A stretch of DNA of 64,000 nucleotides. Source: Saxidomus purpurata. Lineage: Eukaryota; Mollusca; Bivalvia; Venerida; Veneridae. A model generated the notes under the pieces. The model did not search any database and was not told the DNA's origin. It saw only the letters and a list, made by a program, of their open reading frames with translations. The stretch's first letter is position 1. Every line of letters begins with the position of its first letter. Of the stretch, positions 35,985-64,000 are shown piece by piece. Made by a program: the position numbers and the translations under genes. The stretch is taken from NCBI GenBank assembly GCA_022818135.1, contig JAFMSR010000003.1, forward strand, positions 17,530,351 through 17,594,350. Direction: 5' to 3'.

Positions 35985-36780
35985 ACAGGTTCTAAGGCTT
36001 GGCCATGAAGATAGTATTTATTTTTAATGCCATTTTTTTAGTGATGTGTAGCACTTGACATTTTGAAGGGTTTAACTCAATGCCCCACTGCTTCTCCCAG
36101 ACCTGCAACATTCTATCTTTCTATCTGCCGGTTATGTCAAACCCTTTACAGGGACGTAGATTTTTTCGCGTCGAGCCATGAGACTGTTAGTAGAGAAAAG
36201 AAATATAAGATTAGCTTGTTTAGGAGTTTTACCATACCTCTGGTGCTAATTTCTATGCAAGGCATGTTTGGTATATGATGACTTTATTCAGTATGGTGGG
36301 TACCATAACTCCCTGATGATTCATTTAGTTTTATCTGCCATAGGGAAGCCAGACTAAGCGGTGTCTTTGGACTAAAAACTGATTGAAACTGATGATTTAA
36401 AGCTGTTACTTTAGATATGTCATCCTGGTGAAGTTTGTTTTGGATTTGTAGGGGTGGCAGGGATGCAGAATCTTGCTTTGAATGTTTCAGGAGGGAGTAG
36501 TTTCTTGATTTCTTCTATTTTTGAAAGCACGATTCCGTCTCCTTATAATTCTATTAATGCTTTGGTTAACCCAAGGTAAATGATTCCTTGTTGATGACAG
36601 TTTAGATGGAAATAACTTCTCTGTGTAGGAGTTTAAAGTACTGGAGAAATTTTCCCATAACTCTTCTGTATTTAGCGCGGAGTATATTCCCTCCCTATTC
36701 ATTTTTTGATAGTGTTCTCTCAATGACTGCTTTATGATCTCACAGACCGCTTTATTGTACAAGGGAATATCTCTAGGCTA
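35985..36780 (-). pseudogene. Non-LTR retrotransposon fragment (endonuclease-RT linker and RT pieces)
   Basis: On the minus strand, 36762-36487 encodes a linker typical of LINE ORF2 (ENFSSTLNSYTEKLFPSK and LPWVNQSINRIIRRRNRAF). A piece near 36390-36300 reads ALNHQFQSVFSPKTPLSL, and one near 36125-36000 reads WGIELNPSKCQVLHITKK, the region after the RT catalytic motif. Frames are interrupted and the palm with the catalytic YxDD is missing, so the element is dead. The clade (CR1/Jockey-like) is not resolved. Confidence 0.8.
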
Positions 36781-37684
36781 TTGGTAACACATTTTTGCTG
36801 TTTATCAATTACTGAAAGTACCGAGTAATTTTTGCAAATATAATTCTATCAGTACTTAACTTTTAAATTCGAAAAAGTAAATTTGCTGTGTCATTTTTAA
36901 TGACTTTATGTAGATCTAGTACTACTTCAAAACTTGATAAATGATAAGTTACTGTGAACTTATTATTTACATAATTATATTTATAGTTTTATTAATTCTA
37001 TTTCGATTATTTTCAAAACCACTCTATGAATATTTTGTTAACAATTAAAGTCTTCTTTTGTTTGACTTGTCTGGCCAGGTTTTAACTACAAACCCCGCAT
37101 GAATAACGAAGCAGTATTAATTTCTCACGTACAATACCCCAAAACCACCATGATTAATATGAAAACTCCCCAAATGGATCACTAGGTTCGTAACATCAAT
37201 GAAAATTGGACCGAGTATACAGTTTTGCACGTAGAATTGAACTTCAGTATTGGCTGGCCTTGACCTACCGACTTACTTTCGTGTTTTTGAAGCTACAGCA
37301 ACGAAATGTGAACCATATGTACAGTTTGTTTGAATGCATATTTCAACATTGACCTTTGCTGACTTTGACCTTTCCTTTTGCTTAGTTTTTGTTTTTAAAG
37401 CTGTAGAGATGAATGTGAACTATATGTGCTGTTTTGCAAACTAATTTCCAAAAGTCCTATGACTTGTTTATAACCTTTTGGCCTACTTTCTTGTTGTAAG
37501 GTGTAATGATACTCAAGTGAGTGCTATAATGTCATCATGGCCCTCTTGTTTTTCTTTCTTTTTGTGCCCCCTTCGAAGAAATTGCCTTGCAGCCGTCGGT
37601 CTGTCGGTGTATAAATTCGGTTTCCGCCCAAAAACTTGAAAAGACTTTGTGATGGACATTAGATGAACACTATTTATTTATTTC
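36781..37684. other. Repeat remnants
   Basis: Around 37200-37555 is a reversed, degenerate family A-type repeat: its minus strand begins AACAAGAGGGCCATGATGAC near 37550. No gene. Confidence 0.5.
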
Positions 37685-37935
37685 TTAAGGACCTCTCTTT
37701 GGCTAATGACAGGCCGATTAAGCCTTCTCATAACATATGCCGGTACCTGGGTTTGAACCCCACATGTCTGCTTTTTGAAAAATGTGTGTAACGTCGTCAA
37801 AACACCGATCCAACAGGGTCCTGTAAGCGAACGAGGGTAAACTGAACATTTTGAAACCTATTAAAATCGTGTCCATGGTCGGTTTCAATGTTGTTTAAAG
37901 GTGTCAGTATTTGCCTAAAATGTCTTAACCACCAT
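37675..37935 (+). repeat. Dispersed repeat, copy 1 (pair with 39850-40085)
   Basis: It shares with 39850-40085 the order GGCTAATGA / TAAGCCTTCTCATAA / TACCTGGGTTTGA / ACATGTCTGCTTT / GGCCTGTAAGCGAACG / GTGTCAGTATTTGCCT. The GGGTTTGAACCCC motif resembles a pol III B-box, so a tRNA-derived origin is possible. Confidence 0.65.
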
Positions 37936-39849
37936 ATACGTTTAATGTTAAATGTGCCCAAAGATATCGCTCTTGGTGTAAGTACCAATTCTTTTAATGA
38001 CAAGATGAATGTTGCTAAGCTGAGATAAACCACTTTCACGCATCATGTTATGAGTATACGCAAAGTTAAGATATTTTTCTTGAAACAGTGATCTCGGCCA
38101 GTTCAAGATTTCTTAAAGTTATATTACTCTTCAAAATGGTCACATTGGTTATTAGTTAAGAATGATGCTCAAAACACAGTGGATGCTTTAAAAGCATATA
38201 AGAAATAAGTTTTATAAAGTTATTTTTGTTATTGACTAATACAAAATAAGATATAAATAACCGAAAGGATGGGTTTTTTATTTTTGACTAGGACAGTCAA
38301 AAAAGATTTTTTAAGATTTCCTCTATATTCAATGTGAATGAAACTGATAATACAGATCGTTATTTTTGGGTCATAACTATGGCAATGTTTAGTATTGTAG
38401 GAGTATCAATCACTGATTAATGTTTTATTTAAAATTATGATAGTCACTTTGACAGGTAATATAACTTTAAATATATTTTTATATGAGCAAGTTCAGTGCT
38501 GATATTATTGGTTAACAACCAAGTTAAATACAGCAGACTCCTTCTTACCCAGTTTCTGGTCTATTTTTGCTAAGATTTTAGTATCGCATACTTTCATTGT
38601 GACATTCTGTGTAAACAATGAATATTTCCTGAAAGTTTAAAGTGGTCCAAAACCCCGCCAGACCAAATAAAAATTTAAAACAAGAGATGTTTGTGAAACA
38701 CATATGACCCATATCCGTCACCCCCAGTAACTGCGACACAAGGAGTCGCTGATGGTCTTTTGACACGAAAGTCAATAGAAATAAAATGCGGTCATGAAAT
38801 TCTGAAAGAAAATAATCCTAGCAAGTTTGAAGACACTTTGCCAAAGATTGTTGAGGAATTAAGCGGAAACAGTTGTTGAAAACCTTGCATCAAATCATTG
38901 TCGAGATTGTCTTAATGGATAGAGGAATGTATTATTAAAAACAATATAAAAATAATGAAAAGGTAAGTTTAATTACTACGAAGGGCCTTATATCAAGTTT
39001 AACACCAAGAATTGAAAGACATTTTAATTTCCTTGCTAACAAAAACAGTTATACCGGCGTTTTGGAGAAATCTTTTGATCGTGACCAATGTTGAATGTGT
39101 CAATTCCCTTTGTCATTCTATAGTAACTCTTATCAAGATTAATTAAAATCTTGTTCAAACTCTAGTTTTTCACGGAAACTTTAAGCAGAAAGAATGGATA
39201 ATTTAGTTATGATCATAAACATTGTCTATAGAGTTTAAAAGTATGTTACTTTGACGTGAATCATACGAAACCCCAATTTTTATAAATAAAATTAGAATAA
39301 ATAATAATAACATTTAATGATATTAGCTATAGATACATGTATGCAGAGGACAAATGTTTGTAAGATTTTAAAAAATATTTGCAATTTGAATTAACTGTAC
39401 GCATTACATATGCATTTTTTTGCACAGACCATAGTTATTTGCTATGTCATTGACCTACATCTCAATGCCGCCCTGCTGTACTGGTCAGGCTTCATGGTAC
39501 ATGTTAGTAAAACTTGAATGATACGTTTGTGTTTAATAGATAATAGTAATTGTCCCCTAACATCGTCAACATCATAATATGATATTTTGATACAACTTGA
39601 GGTACCAGGATACATGTATATCCTTTGCACAGCTGGCATATTTTGTTACACACTCGACAGATACGCATGTGTTTTTGTAAACACTGTACATCACGTTATG
39701 CTACTTTCGGTTTAATGCGCGTGTTGTATACGTCAGCAAACAGATTGAGCTGTAACATGAATGTAGAATTTCCATTGGCCTACCTACAGAGGTCACGCGC
39801 AGGGGTGACCCTGTCTGCTTACCTGCGCATGTTCTTTTTGTTTTTGTTT
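37936..39849. other. No supported gene
   Basis: Includes a degenerate hairpin-ended repeat start at 38687 (AACAAGAGATGTTTGTGAAAC). No coding exon is recognised. Confidence 0.45.
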
Positions 39850-40085
39850 TTTTGCTAATGAGAGGTCGATTTTAAGCGTTCTCATAAGAATGTCAATGTA
39901 CCTGGGTTTGAGTATGACATGTCTGCTTTATGTCTATGAAAAAATATTTGCACGCGCTCAAAACACAATACCACAGGGGCCTGTACGCGAACGTTGGTAA
40001 AATGAAAATTTTCAAACCTGGTAAAATTGTGTTCAAGGTCATTTTCAAGGTTGTCTTAAAGTGTCAGCATTTGCCTCGGACGTCT
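39850..40085 (+). repeat. Dispersed repeat, copy 2 (pair with 37675-37935)
   Basis: The same order of blocks is seen as in copy 1: CTAATGAGAGGTCGATT, TTCTCATAAGAATG, TACCTGGGTTTGA, ACATGTCTGCTTTATG, GGCCTGTACGCGAACG, GTGTCAGCATTTGCCT. The direct orientation suggests two dispersed insertions. Confidence 0.65.
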
Positions 40086-40363
40086 GAGTTTTCAACATTC
40101 AGGAGCTGTCGGCATAGCCTTTAAATTCATACAGACAAAACGTGTTCCATACGGTAACTGTCGCTTCTATGGAAGGCCAAACCTGTCTCAACCCGCGTAT
40201 ATGGTTTATTACGTTATGGACGTTCAAAGGATATACTGACTGCGATGTAGCTATATACAGGAACTAACATATTTTCAATGGTAGTGAAAGTGAAAAAAAC
40301 TGTGAAAATGCATATATGAATACCCTATTTACATCATTATAGTTTGTTTAACGTCTTTTTTAT

Positions 40364-40389
40364 TGACGCCGCGATGAATCGCGGCGTCA
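40364..40389. repeat. 26-bp GC-rich palindrome
   Basis: TGACGCCGCGAT, GA-like centre, ATCGCGGCGTCA: a strong hairpin in AT-rich surroundings. It may be the tip of a DNA transposon; partner ends were not found. Confidence 0.8.
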
Positions 40390-41681
40390 GTATTGAATAG
40401 GTTTCAATTTTGGACCATGGGGTTGCATAATCGAATAGGAGCAGCCAACATTATTATTGTAAATCTAAACTATGTTCTATGTATGAAAAATGACTTTTAT
40501 GAATCATTAAATTGTATTAAGTCATTAAAAAATAATACAATACAAAATACACATGTCTCCTTCCCTTATTTCAAAACTTTGGACACATTTAATGAGTATT
40601 TAATAACTTTTCCACAAACTTGTAGACCACGGGTTTTTTATAGCTTTTGTTTACGGGCCTTACGACCCGATTCATCAAAGCTCAGAAAAAAAGATTCGGA
40701 AGATGTTTTGCTATCTTAAAACACTCAGATAATAGAATACATGGCGCCAACGTGAAAAATCAATGAAAACCCATTTTAATTACTACATATTAGACTTTAA
40801 TATTGAAACTGTAAAGAAAAACCGTTCACCCAACTATGCAATACGTAGGGCCCTAAGGAATTCCATTCCATCATTTGTAAACAAAAACAATAATCAGCCA
40901 ATGGAAGTTCTGTAAAATGTATACGTCACGCATAATTAATCATGTGGATTTCGTCTCTTTCCGCCATATTGCTGGAGTGTATAATGCTTCGGGAATAGAA
41001 AGAAAGAAAAATCCACATTACCAGCTACAGGGAGGGAGGGGCAGGTATATCTGTTTTACAGATAGTCCTTTTTCACAATATTTAGACCCGGTGTAAATTA
41101 TATTTGCACAGGTTTTTGCCTCTGCTTCCTATTAACCGACCTGTGATTCAGGAAATTGTGGGAGGAGCCATGGTTATAAATAGTTTTGTGTATCAGTTCC
41201 TTGGTATCTAAGAAATAGCCAGTGTATAAATTAGCATCCGAAAATAATTAATGTTGTGAGAAAAGAGGTATTAATTATCACAATAGACAAACAATATGGA
41301 AGTTACATAAGGGTTTAGTATTATGCTAATTACTAATAAAAACTTTATTTTTATAAATCAGTTTCATAAACAAAAAGGATTATTCACCTAATTACACAGA
41401 GGCACGGACCGGTATTACTGATTACCGAAAACAACTTTTTACCGGAAACAACCAAAAACAAATGAGATTACCGAAAACAAGTCTTAATTCAATAGTGTTT
41501 TATGTTAAATACACTTTTTATTATTCAAAATGATAAAAATTAATGTATTTGTTGAATATGTGTAATTTTAGAATGATAGGTTAGGTTTTAAGCAAATTAG
41601 TTCGATGTAACTTAGTGTGTACTTTATGTTGTAACGATTACCTCCCTTAGACGGTATTAAAACCCAAAACGTCATTCCAAT
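40390..41681. other. No supported gene
   Basis: A 108-codon frame at 40393-40719 is not recognisable. The rest is AT-rich intergenic sequence. Confidence 0.45.
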
Positions 41682-41950
41682 CACGGACCTATATACACAT
41701 GTGTATAGGTCCGTTCTCTATTAAAAAAAGTATAACTTTTCTTTTTTTTGTATTTAAATAGTTCGATAAATTTTAGCGATATTTTTTGTTCAAGTTCTTG
41801 GACAGTTTAACAACTAAAAAACTTCCCATGAGTGAATGAAAATAAAAACAGAAACTAGAAAATCATTTAAAATCTTTTTATTTGCATATATCATTACAAG
41901 GATGAATAAAACAAATAACATAATTAACATAATGTTTATATAGGTCCGTG
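41682..41950. mobile_element. Small TIR element, CACGGACCTATATA ends
   Basis: The left end CACGGACCTATATACACATG is matched by TTTATATAGGTCCGTG on the right. The left end is also a 30-bp palindrome on its own (GGACCTATATACACATGTGT then ATAGGTCC), as if two ends had fused. Related ends flank the SND1 intron element at 46685-47100. Confidence 0.65.
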
Positions 41951-42099
41951 ACAGAGGTAATGATCATTTTATGTAAAAAAAGGTTCCTGATGTTAACCAC
42001 GCACATTTTATAATAGAAACCTGCCCCAGTGCCCATCTCCCAGCCATGCTTCAAAACATGCGCGGCGTCTTTGATGCCTTGCATCAAAATTCGTCTTGT

Positions 42100-42477
42100 A
42101 TTTAAACGTGAGACGGTTTCAAAGCCAACCTAGAGTTAATCATGACAAACATTCTGATCAACTTTCAAGATGATTGTGTACAAAATGTGGCTTCAAGAAT
42201 GTTAACAATGTTTTCCTATTATTTGACCTGGTGACCTAGTTTTTGACCCAATGAAAGACATACATTCCGACTGACTTTGGCCGTGTTCTTGACCCCATGT
42301 TACCCAGTATCAAACTCGTCCGAGATCCTGTGGCCATACATGTTTGGTGCAAGATTGCACAGTAAATGTGACCTCTATAGTGTTAATGAGCCTATGTGTT
42401 GACGACGGACGGACGGAAGATGGAGGTCTTGGCTGTACTAAAAGCCCATGCAGAGCTTAGCTTAGATGAGCTAAAAT
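42100..42477 (+). repeat. Hairpin-ended repeat 3' part
   Basis: It carries the same core text as the hybrid family A element (GACCTAGTTTTTGACCC; CAAACTCGTCCGAG), then GACGACGGACGGACGG and TTAGATGAGCTAAAATAG. The 5' head is missing or diverged. Confidence 0.6.
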
Positions 42478-42599
42478 AGAAATCTAGAAATAAGTGTTTT
42501 TATTTATGATAATAATTGTGCACACTGACTAACTCATTTTTCCTTAAATTTTCCTTTAAGTGACAAAATATTCATTTGAATATTCAAACTATTGGTACG

Positions 42600-43035
42600 T
42601 GATATTACAGAAAAATTGGAAAACATACAATATAGAGCTCTCAAACTAGTTTTTCAAGACTACATACAACGATCTCTTTAATCAAGTTAAAATGGATGAA
42701 CTACACCTTAGCAGATTTAAATGCATAGCTATTGAAACTTATAAATTTATAAACAAAGTTTCTCCACTGCATATTCAAGATCGTGTTTGTTTGAAAGATT
42801 CCAATGATAGGTTTAGGTATGAAAACACCATCGTATAGTCGAGAGTCAGAACAACGACTTACGTTAAACAATTTTTCAGGTTTGAGCCCTCCCCCAGGTG
42901 TGGAACAACCTACCGAACGAAATTAGAACAGCTGACAATTTTGGCCAATTTAAGAGGCTGATCCGCATCTGGACGGGCCAAACTGCGAATGTTTTGTGTG
43001 CCTTTGATTTTATTACAGTTTCTTTTGTTGTTAGC
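42600..43035 (+). pseudogene. 3' end of a non-LTR retrotransposon ORF2
   Basis: + strand frames read KLENIQYRALKLVFQDYIQR (about 42611), MDELHLSRFKCIAIETYKFI with NKVSPLHIQD (42691 onward) and WNNLPNEIRTADNFGQFKRL (about 42900). This is the characteristic C-terminal segment of LINE reverse-transcriptase proteins. Stops and frame changes separate the blocks, so it is dead and strongly 5'-truncated, as expected for target-primed reverse transcription. Confidence 0.82.
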
Positions 43036-43044
43036 TCTGTAGTC

Positions 43045-43125
43045 TTTTAATGCCCCCAAAGGTGGGCATATTATGTCGCACTGTCCGTCCGTCTGTGCGT
43101 CCGTCCATGAATTTCTTAGTGTCTG
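43045..43125. repeat. Truncated GCCCCC/GGGGGC-ended repeat end
   Basis: ATGCCCCCAAAGGTGGGCAT is followed by CCGTCCGTC..GTCCGTCC, like the end of the family D element (9004-9056) in the opposite orientation. Confidence 0.5.
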
Positions 43126-43493
43126 GGCTGTAAAGTGGGCCGTTCGTTCTGGACTGGGCCTTTCCGGTAGTGGGCCGTTTTGGTACTGGTTCTATCTGGA
43201 AGTGGGCCATTCTGGACATACACCAAGTATTCGACACCTCTTTTTCTTTGATATTGTATCTTTGAATTAACCTATGTAACAAATAATGTCCTGTATATTC
43301 TTTTACAGCTGCCTTACTTTTGTTTTTCTTTTATACAAGTTTGTCGGAAAAAGCTCATGAGATAAGGTTAATTTGTTGTTCTCATATCCGACGGTAAATA
43401 AAGTTTCTTGTATCTTGTGATTTTTTAAAACTTGCCGACATGCATTTTAGTCGTATCGGACGTATATAAGAAGCCGCAGATACAATGATACTG

Positions 43494-45092
43494 GGGTATG
43501 ACTAAACACCGAACATGAGTCATGTTCGCGAACATGAGGGGTAAATACCGAACATGAGTTATAATTTTTTTATTGAAGTGAAATATTATGTTTTTAATGT
43601 TAAAATTCATTAGAAACACTAAAATACGTGTGCACACCAAAAAGATTTTATATTCAAGTACATTTAAGCCTTTAATTCATACAATTTCAAAACGCGTGTC
43701 CTGACTCATGTTCGTGAACATGAATGGAAAATACCGAACATGAGTGTTTATTAATTTATTGTAGAAAAACACTAAATTTTTATTCTTAAAATGGATTATA
43801 AATACAAAAATACGTGTGCACACCAAAAAGATATTATATGCAAGCACATTAAAGCCTTTAATTCATACAAAATCAAAACGCGTGTCCTGACTCATGTTCG
43901 TGAACATGAATGGAAAATACGAACATGAGTGTTTATTATTAAAATATTTTTCATGAAATTGATTATAAATACAAATATACATGCGCATACCAAAAAGATA
44001 TTATATGCAAGCACATTAAAGCTTTTAATTCATACAATTTCAAAACGCTTTGCCTGACTCATGTTCGTGAACATGAATGGAAAATACCGAACATGAGTGT
44101 TTATTAATTTACTGTAGTAAATTATTAAAATATTTTTCTTAAAATTGATTATAAACACAAATATACATGCGCATTCCAAAAACATATTATATTCACGCAC
44201 ATTAAAGCTTTGATTCATACAATTTCAAAACGCGTGTCCTGACTCATGTTCGTGAAATAAAGAATGGAAAATACCGAACATGAGTGTTTATTAATTTACT
44301 GTAGTAAATTATTAAAATATTCTTCTTAAAATTGATTATAAATGCAAATATACATGCGCATTCCAAAAACATATTATATTCACGCACATTAAAGCTTTGA
44401 TTCATACAATTTCAAAACGCGTGTCCTGACTCATGTTCGTGAAATAAAGAATGAGAAATACCAAACATGAGTGTTTCTCAATTTTTAAAAGTAAATTATT
44501 ATTAACATTTTATTCTTAAAACTTATTGTTAATACAAATATACATGTACAAACAAAAAAGAAGTTGTATTCACGCACATTAAAGCTTTAATTCATAAAAA
44601 TTCAAGAAGCATATTAATTCGGTTATGTTCGTGAACCAATTTTCAACAGCGAACATGAAGTATTAAAATCAACAAAAGTATCAAGTATCAAGTAATAAAC
44701 AGAAGTCAACATAACCTTTTAAATGAGCAACTGCAATTTATTCTTTAATTATAAAATATACCATTACCTGCAAAAACAGCACCAAACGCTATTCTGTTCT
44801 GAACTATTTCTAATCAAAGGCTTTTGTGTGCTTGAATATAATATCTTTTTGGTGTGCACGCATATTTTTGTATTTATAATCCATTTTAAGAATAAAAATT
44901 TGATTTTTTCTACAATAAATTAATAAACACTCATGTTCGGTATTTTCCATATGCACACGTATTTTAGTGTTTCTAATGAATTTTAACATTAAAAACATAA
45001 TATTTCACTTCAATAAAAAAATTATAACTCATGTTTGATATTTACCCCTCATGTTCGCGAACATGAGTCATGTTCGGTATTTAGTCATACCG
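43494..45092. mobile_element. Mutator-like non-autonomous element with long TIRs
   Basis: It begins GGGTATGACTAAACACCGAA and ends with the near-complement TTTAGTCATACCG. The inverted arms match for about 140 bp, then resume after a skip for roughly another 130 bp. A perfect 9-bp duplication ATGATACTG flanks it (43485-43493 and 45093-45101). Long TIRs plus 9-bp duplications are typical of Mutator-like elements. The inside holds about five direct ~175-bp units with GAACATGAGTGTTTATTAAT and AAAACGCGTGTCCTGACTCA. Near each terminus is the 16-bp palindrome CATGTTCGCGAACATG. There is no transposase. It ends 287 bp before the SND1 start codon. Confidence 0.88.
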
Positions 45093-45311
45093 ATGATACT
45101 GTTGCAGTTTATTATTCACTCCGTATCTTTTTTTATGTACTTCCGGGTGTACATTTGAAAATATCGCGAATTTACCATTATAAACGATATTGTTATCGTA
45201 GAACATAAGATATGTGTATTGAATTATCATAACATGACAAACCATTTCTTTACCAGGACGTAAAACATCAGTTATTTTGTTTTCGCCGTTGTTTACGTTC
45301 CACGTTGACAG

Positions 45312-45321
45312 GTCACGTGAC
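45312..45321. promoter_or_regulatory. Palindromic E-box in the SND1 promoter region
   Basis: GTCACGTGAC lies 59 bp upstream of the SND1 ATG in a short non-repetitive window. CACGTG sites of this form bind bHLH-Zip factors (USF/TFE type) in animals. Use here is inferred. The transcription start is not mapped. Confidence 0.5.
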
Positions 45322-45356
45322 AAGACGTTCGACTCGACTTCCTTTTTGACTGCCAC

Positions 45357-45368
45357 ATGAAACTTTGA
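45357..45368 (+). promoter_or_regulatory. Possible tiny upstream ORF before SND1
   Basis: ATG AAA CTT TGA lies 12 bp before the SND1 ATG in the presumed leader. It would act only if the transcript starts upstream of it. Confidence 0.3.
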
Positions 45369-45379
45369 ACATCGGGAAC

Positions 45380-62730
<17,351 letters not shown>

Positions 62731-62909
62731 CAAAGACCCAAGCTTGACAACACAAGTGGAACGGGCACAAACGAACACATGCACATGTGGCAATAGATTT
62801 ACAACATTGAAATGTCATCTGATGAAAATTGCCCTGTATGTGTGTGATCGTTTAAAAGCGCAGATACACAAGTGGAATCTAGGTTTTATATATGTATTAA
62901 AATCAAACC

Positions 62910-62915
62910 AATAAA
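62910..62915 (+). terminator. SND1: SND1 polyadenylation signal
   Basis: AATAAA lies 180 bp after the stop codon, the first canonical signal downstream, giving a predicted 3' UTR of about 200 bp. Confidence 0.7.
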
Positions 62916-63125
62916 CATTACACAAGTTCTATATAGCTTTTTGAGAATTATTTAAAAATGAAAAGTACATCTAGAAAGGAAACAAAAAACAGATATATAT
63001 TTATGACCTATTTATTATATGCTACTTAAATACAGTGATATCGTTATTTTTCGCAAAAGACATAAATTAGGCAGGTTAGCGTATGGGCTGAGATGCCGAT
63101 CTATAACAAAAACATATTAGATTAT

Positions 63126-64000
63126 TATACCCCCAAAACGAATTTTACGGGTAGTATAATAAGTCAACCTGGTGCCTGGTCGGCCGGTCCTTGGTCGGGT
63201 ATGGTTGTCCATACTGGTCGGTCGGTCGGCCGGTGGTCGGGCGGTCTGTTGCATTTTCCTTGTCCGGAGCAGTTCTTGAAAACTACTAGTCTGGAATTCA
63301 ATACAACTTCATACAATGGTCAAGCACATTGAGAGGAAGTGCAGTGCACAAGAACTATAACTCCATCTTCACTAATTACAGAGTTATTGCCCTTTGTTAC
63401 TTTTCCTTGTCCGGACCATAACTTGAAAACTACCAGTTGGAATTCAATACATTTTCATACAATGGTCAAGCACATTGAGAGGAAGTGCAGTGCACAAGAA
63501 CCTCTATAACTCCATCTTGACTAATTACAGAGTTATTGCCTTTTGTTACTTTTCCTTGTCCGGAGCATAACTTGAAAACTACTAGTTGGAATTCAATACA
63601 ACTTCATACAATGATCAAGCACACTCAGAGGAAGTGCAGTGTACAAGAACTATAACTCTATCTTGAGTATTTACTGAGTTATTGCCCTTTGTTACTTTTA
63701 CTTGTAGAGCATAACTTGAAAACTACCAGTTGGAATTCAATACAACTTCATACAATGGTCAAGCACATTGAGAGGAAGTGCAAGGCACAAGAACTATAAC
63801 TCCATCTTGACTAATTACAGAGTTATTGCCCTTTGTTACTTTTCCTTGTCCAGCATAACTTGAAAACTACTGGTTGGAATTCAATACAGCTTCATACAAT
63901 GATCAAGCACACTCAGAGGAAGTGCAGTGTACAATAACTATAACTCTATCTTGAGTATTTACTGAGTTATTGCCCTATGTTACTATACCTTGTCGAAGCA
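63126..64000 (+). repeat. Family C element (copy 3), runs off the window
   Basis: It starts TATACCCCCAAAACGAATTT, then has a GGTCGG-rich stretch (63180-63245). At least five ~145-bp units follow, with TTTTCCTTGTCCGGAGCA and AGAGGAAGTGCAGTGCACAA. The far end is not in the window. Confidence 0.88.

Noticed and set aside
40393..40719. 108-residue gene
   Set aside because: No family resemblance, and no splice or polyadenylation context in a region of repeat remnants.
45081..45356. 91-codon minus-strand frame opposite the SND1 promoter, possibly a divergent first exon
   Set aside because: It has no ATG start (begins at GTG), runs into the Mutator-like element end, and resembles no known protein.

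Overview
This is eukaryotic DNA: AT-rich, intron-containing, with GT-AG splice sites, and crowded with short non-autonomous mobile elements. Gene content (Tudor-SN, a TMEM80/TMEM216-family ciliary membrane protein, RING-less B-box/TRIM-like proteins) together with the repeat types suggests a bivalve mollusc, possibly a venerid clam. The species is inferred, not shown.

Layout. (1) 1-11,365 and 17,142-25,640 are two copies of one tandem segmental duplication. Each holds, in order, a hairpin-ended repeat, a B-box/TRIM-like gene on +, and sequence downstream of a TMEM80/TMEM216-like gene. In the left copy the TRIM-like gene is broken by a frameshift and two internal deletions. In the right copy it is an intact 581-residue single-exon reading frame. 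(2) 11,366-17,141 is repeat-rich spacer. (3) 25,508-29,806 on the minus strand carries exons of a four-helix TMEM80/TMEM216-family protein whose first coding exon I could not find. (4) 29,985-45,092 has no host gene that I can support. It is a run of transposon remains: a tRNA-derived SINE, two hAT-like elements, several TIR elements, two non-LTR retrotransposon fragments, and a 1.6 kb Mutator-like element with long inverted ends and a 9-bp target duplication. (5) 45,380-62,730 on + is a complete SND1 (Tudor-SN) gene. I could join 22 exons in phase into a 901-residue protein with four staphylococcal-nuclease-like domains and a Tudor/SN5 module. Its introns hold many of the same repeats. (6) 63,126 to the end is the start of another tandem-repeat element.

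The most notable non-genic signal is a set of repeat families that share one architecture. They have an ACAAGAG-type start with a short hairpin, a subterminal inverted repeat, a variable core of tandem ~145-167 bp units, often a GACGGACG-rich stretch, and a hairpin end closing in GAGCTAAAA. The tandem duplication gives natural occupied/empty comparisons for several of them. No operons or functional cassettes are expected or seen. The protein genes appear unrelated in function apart from being neighbours.
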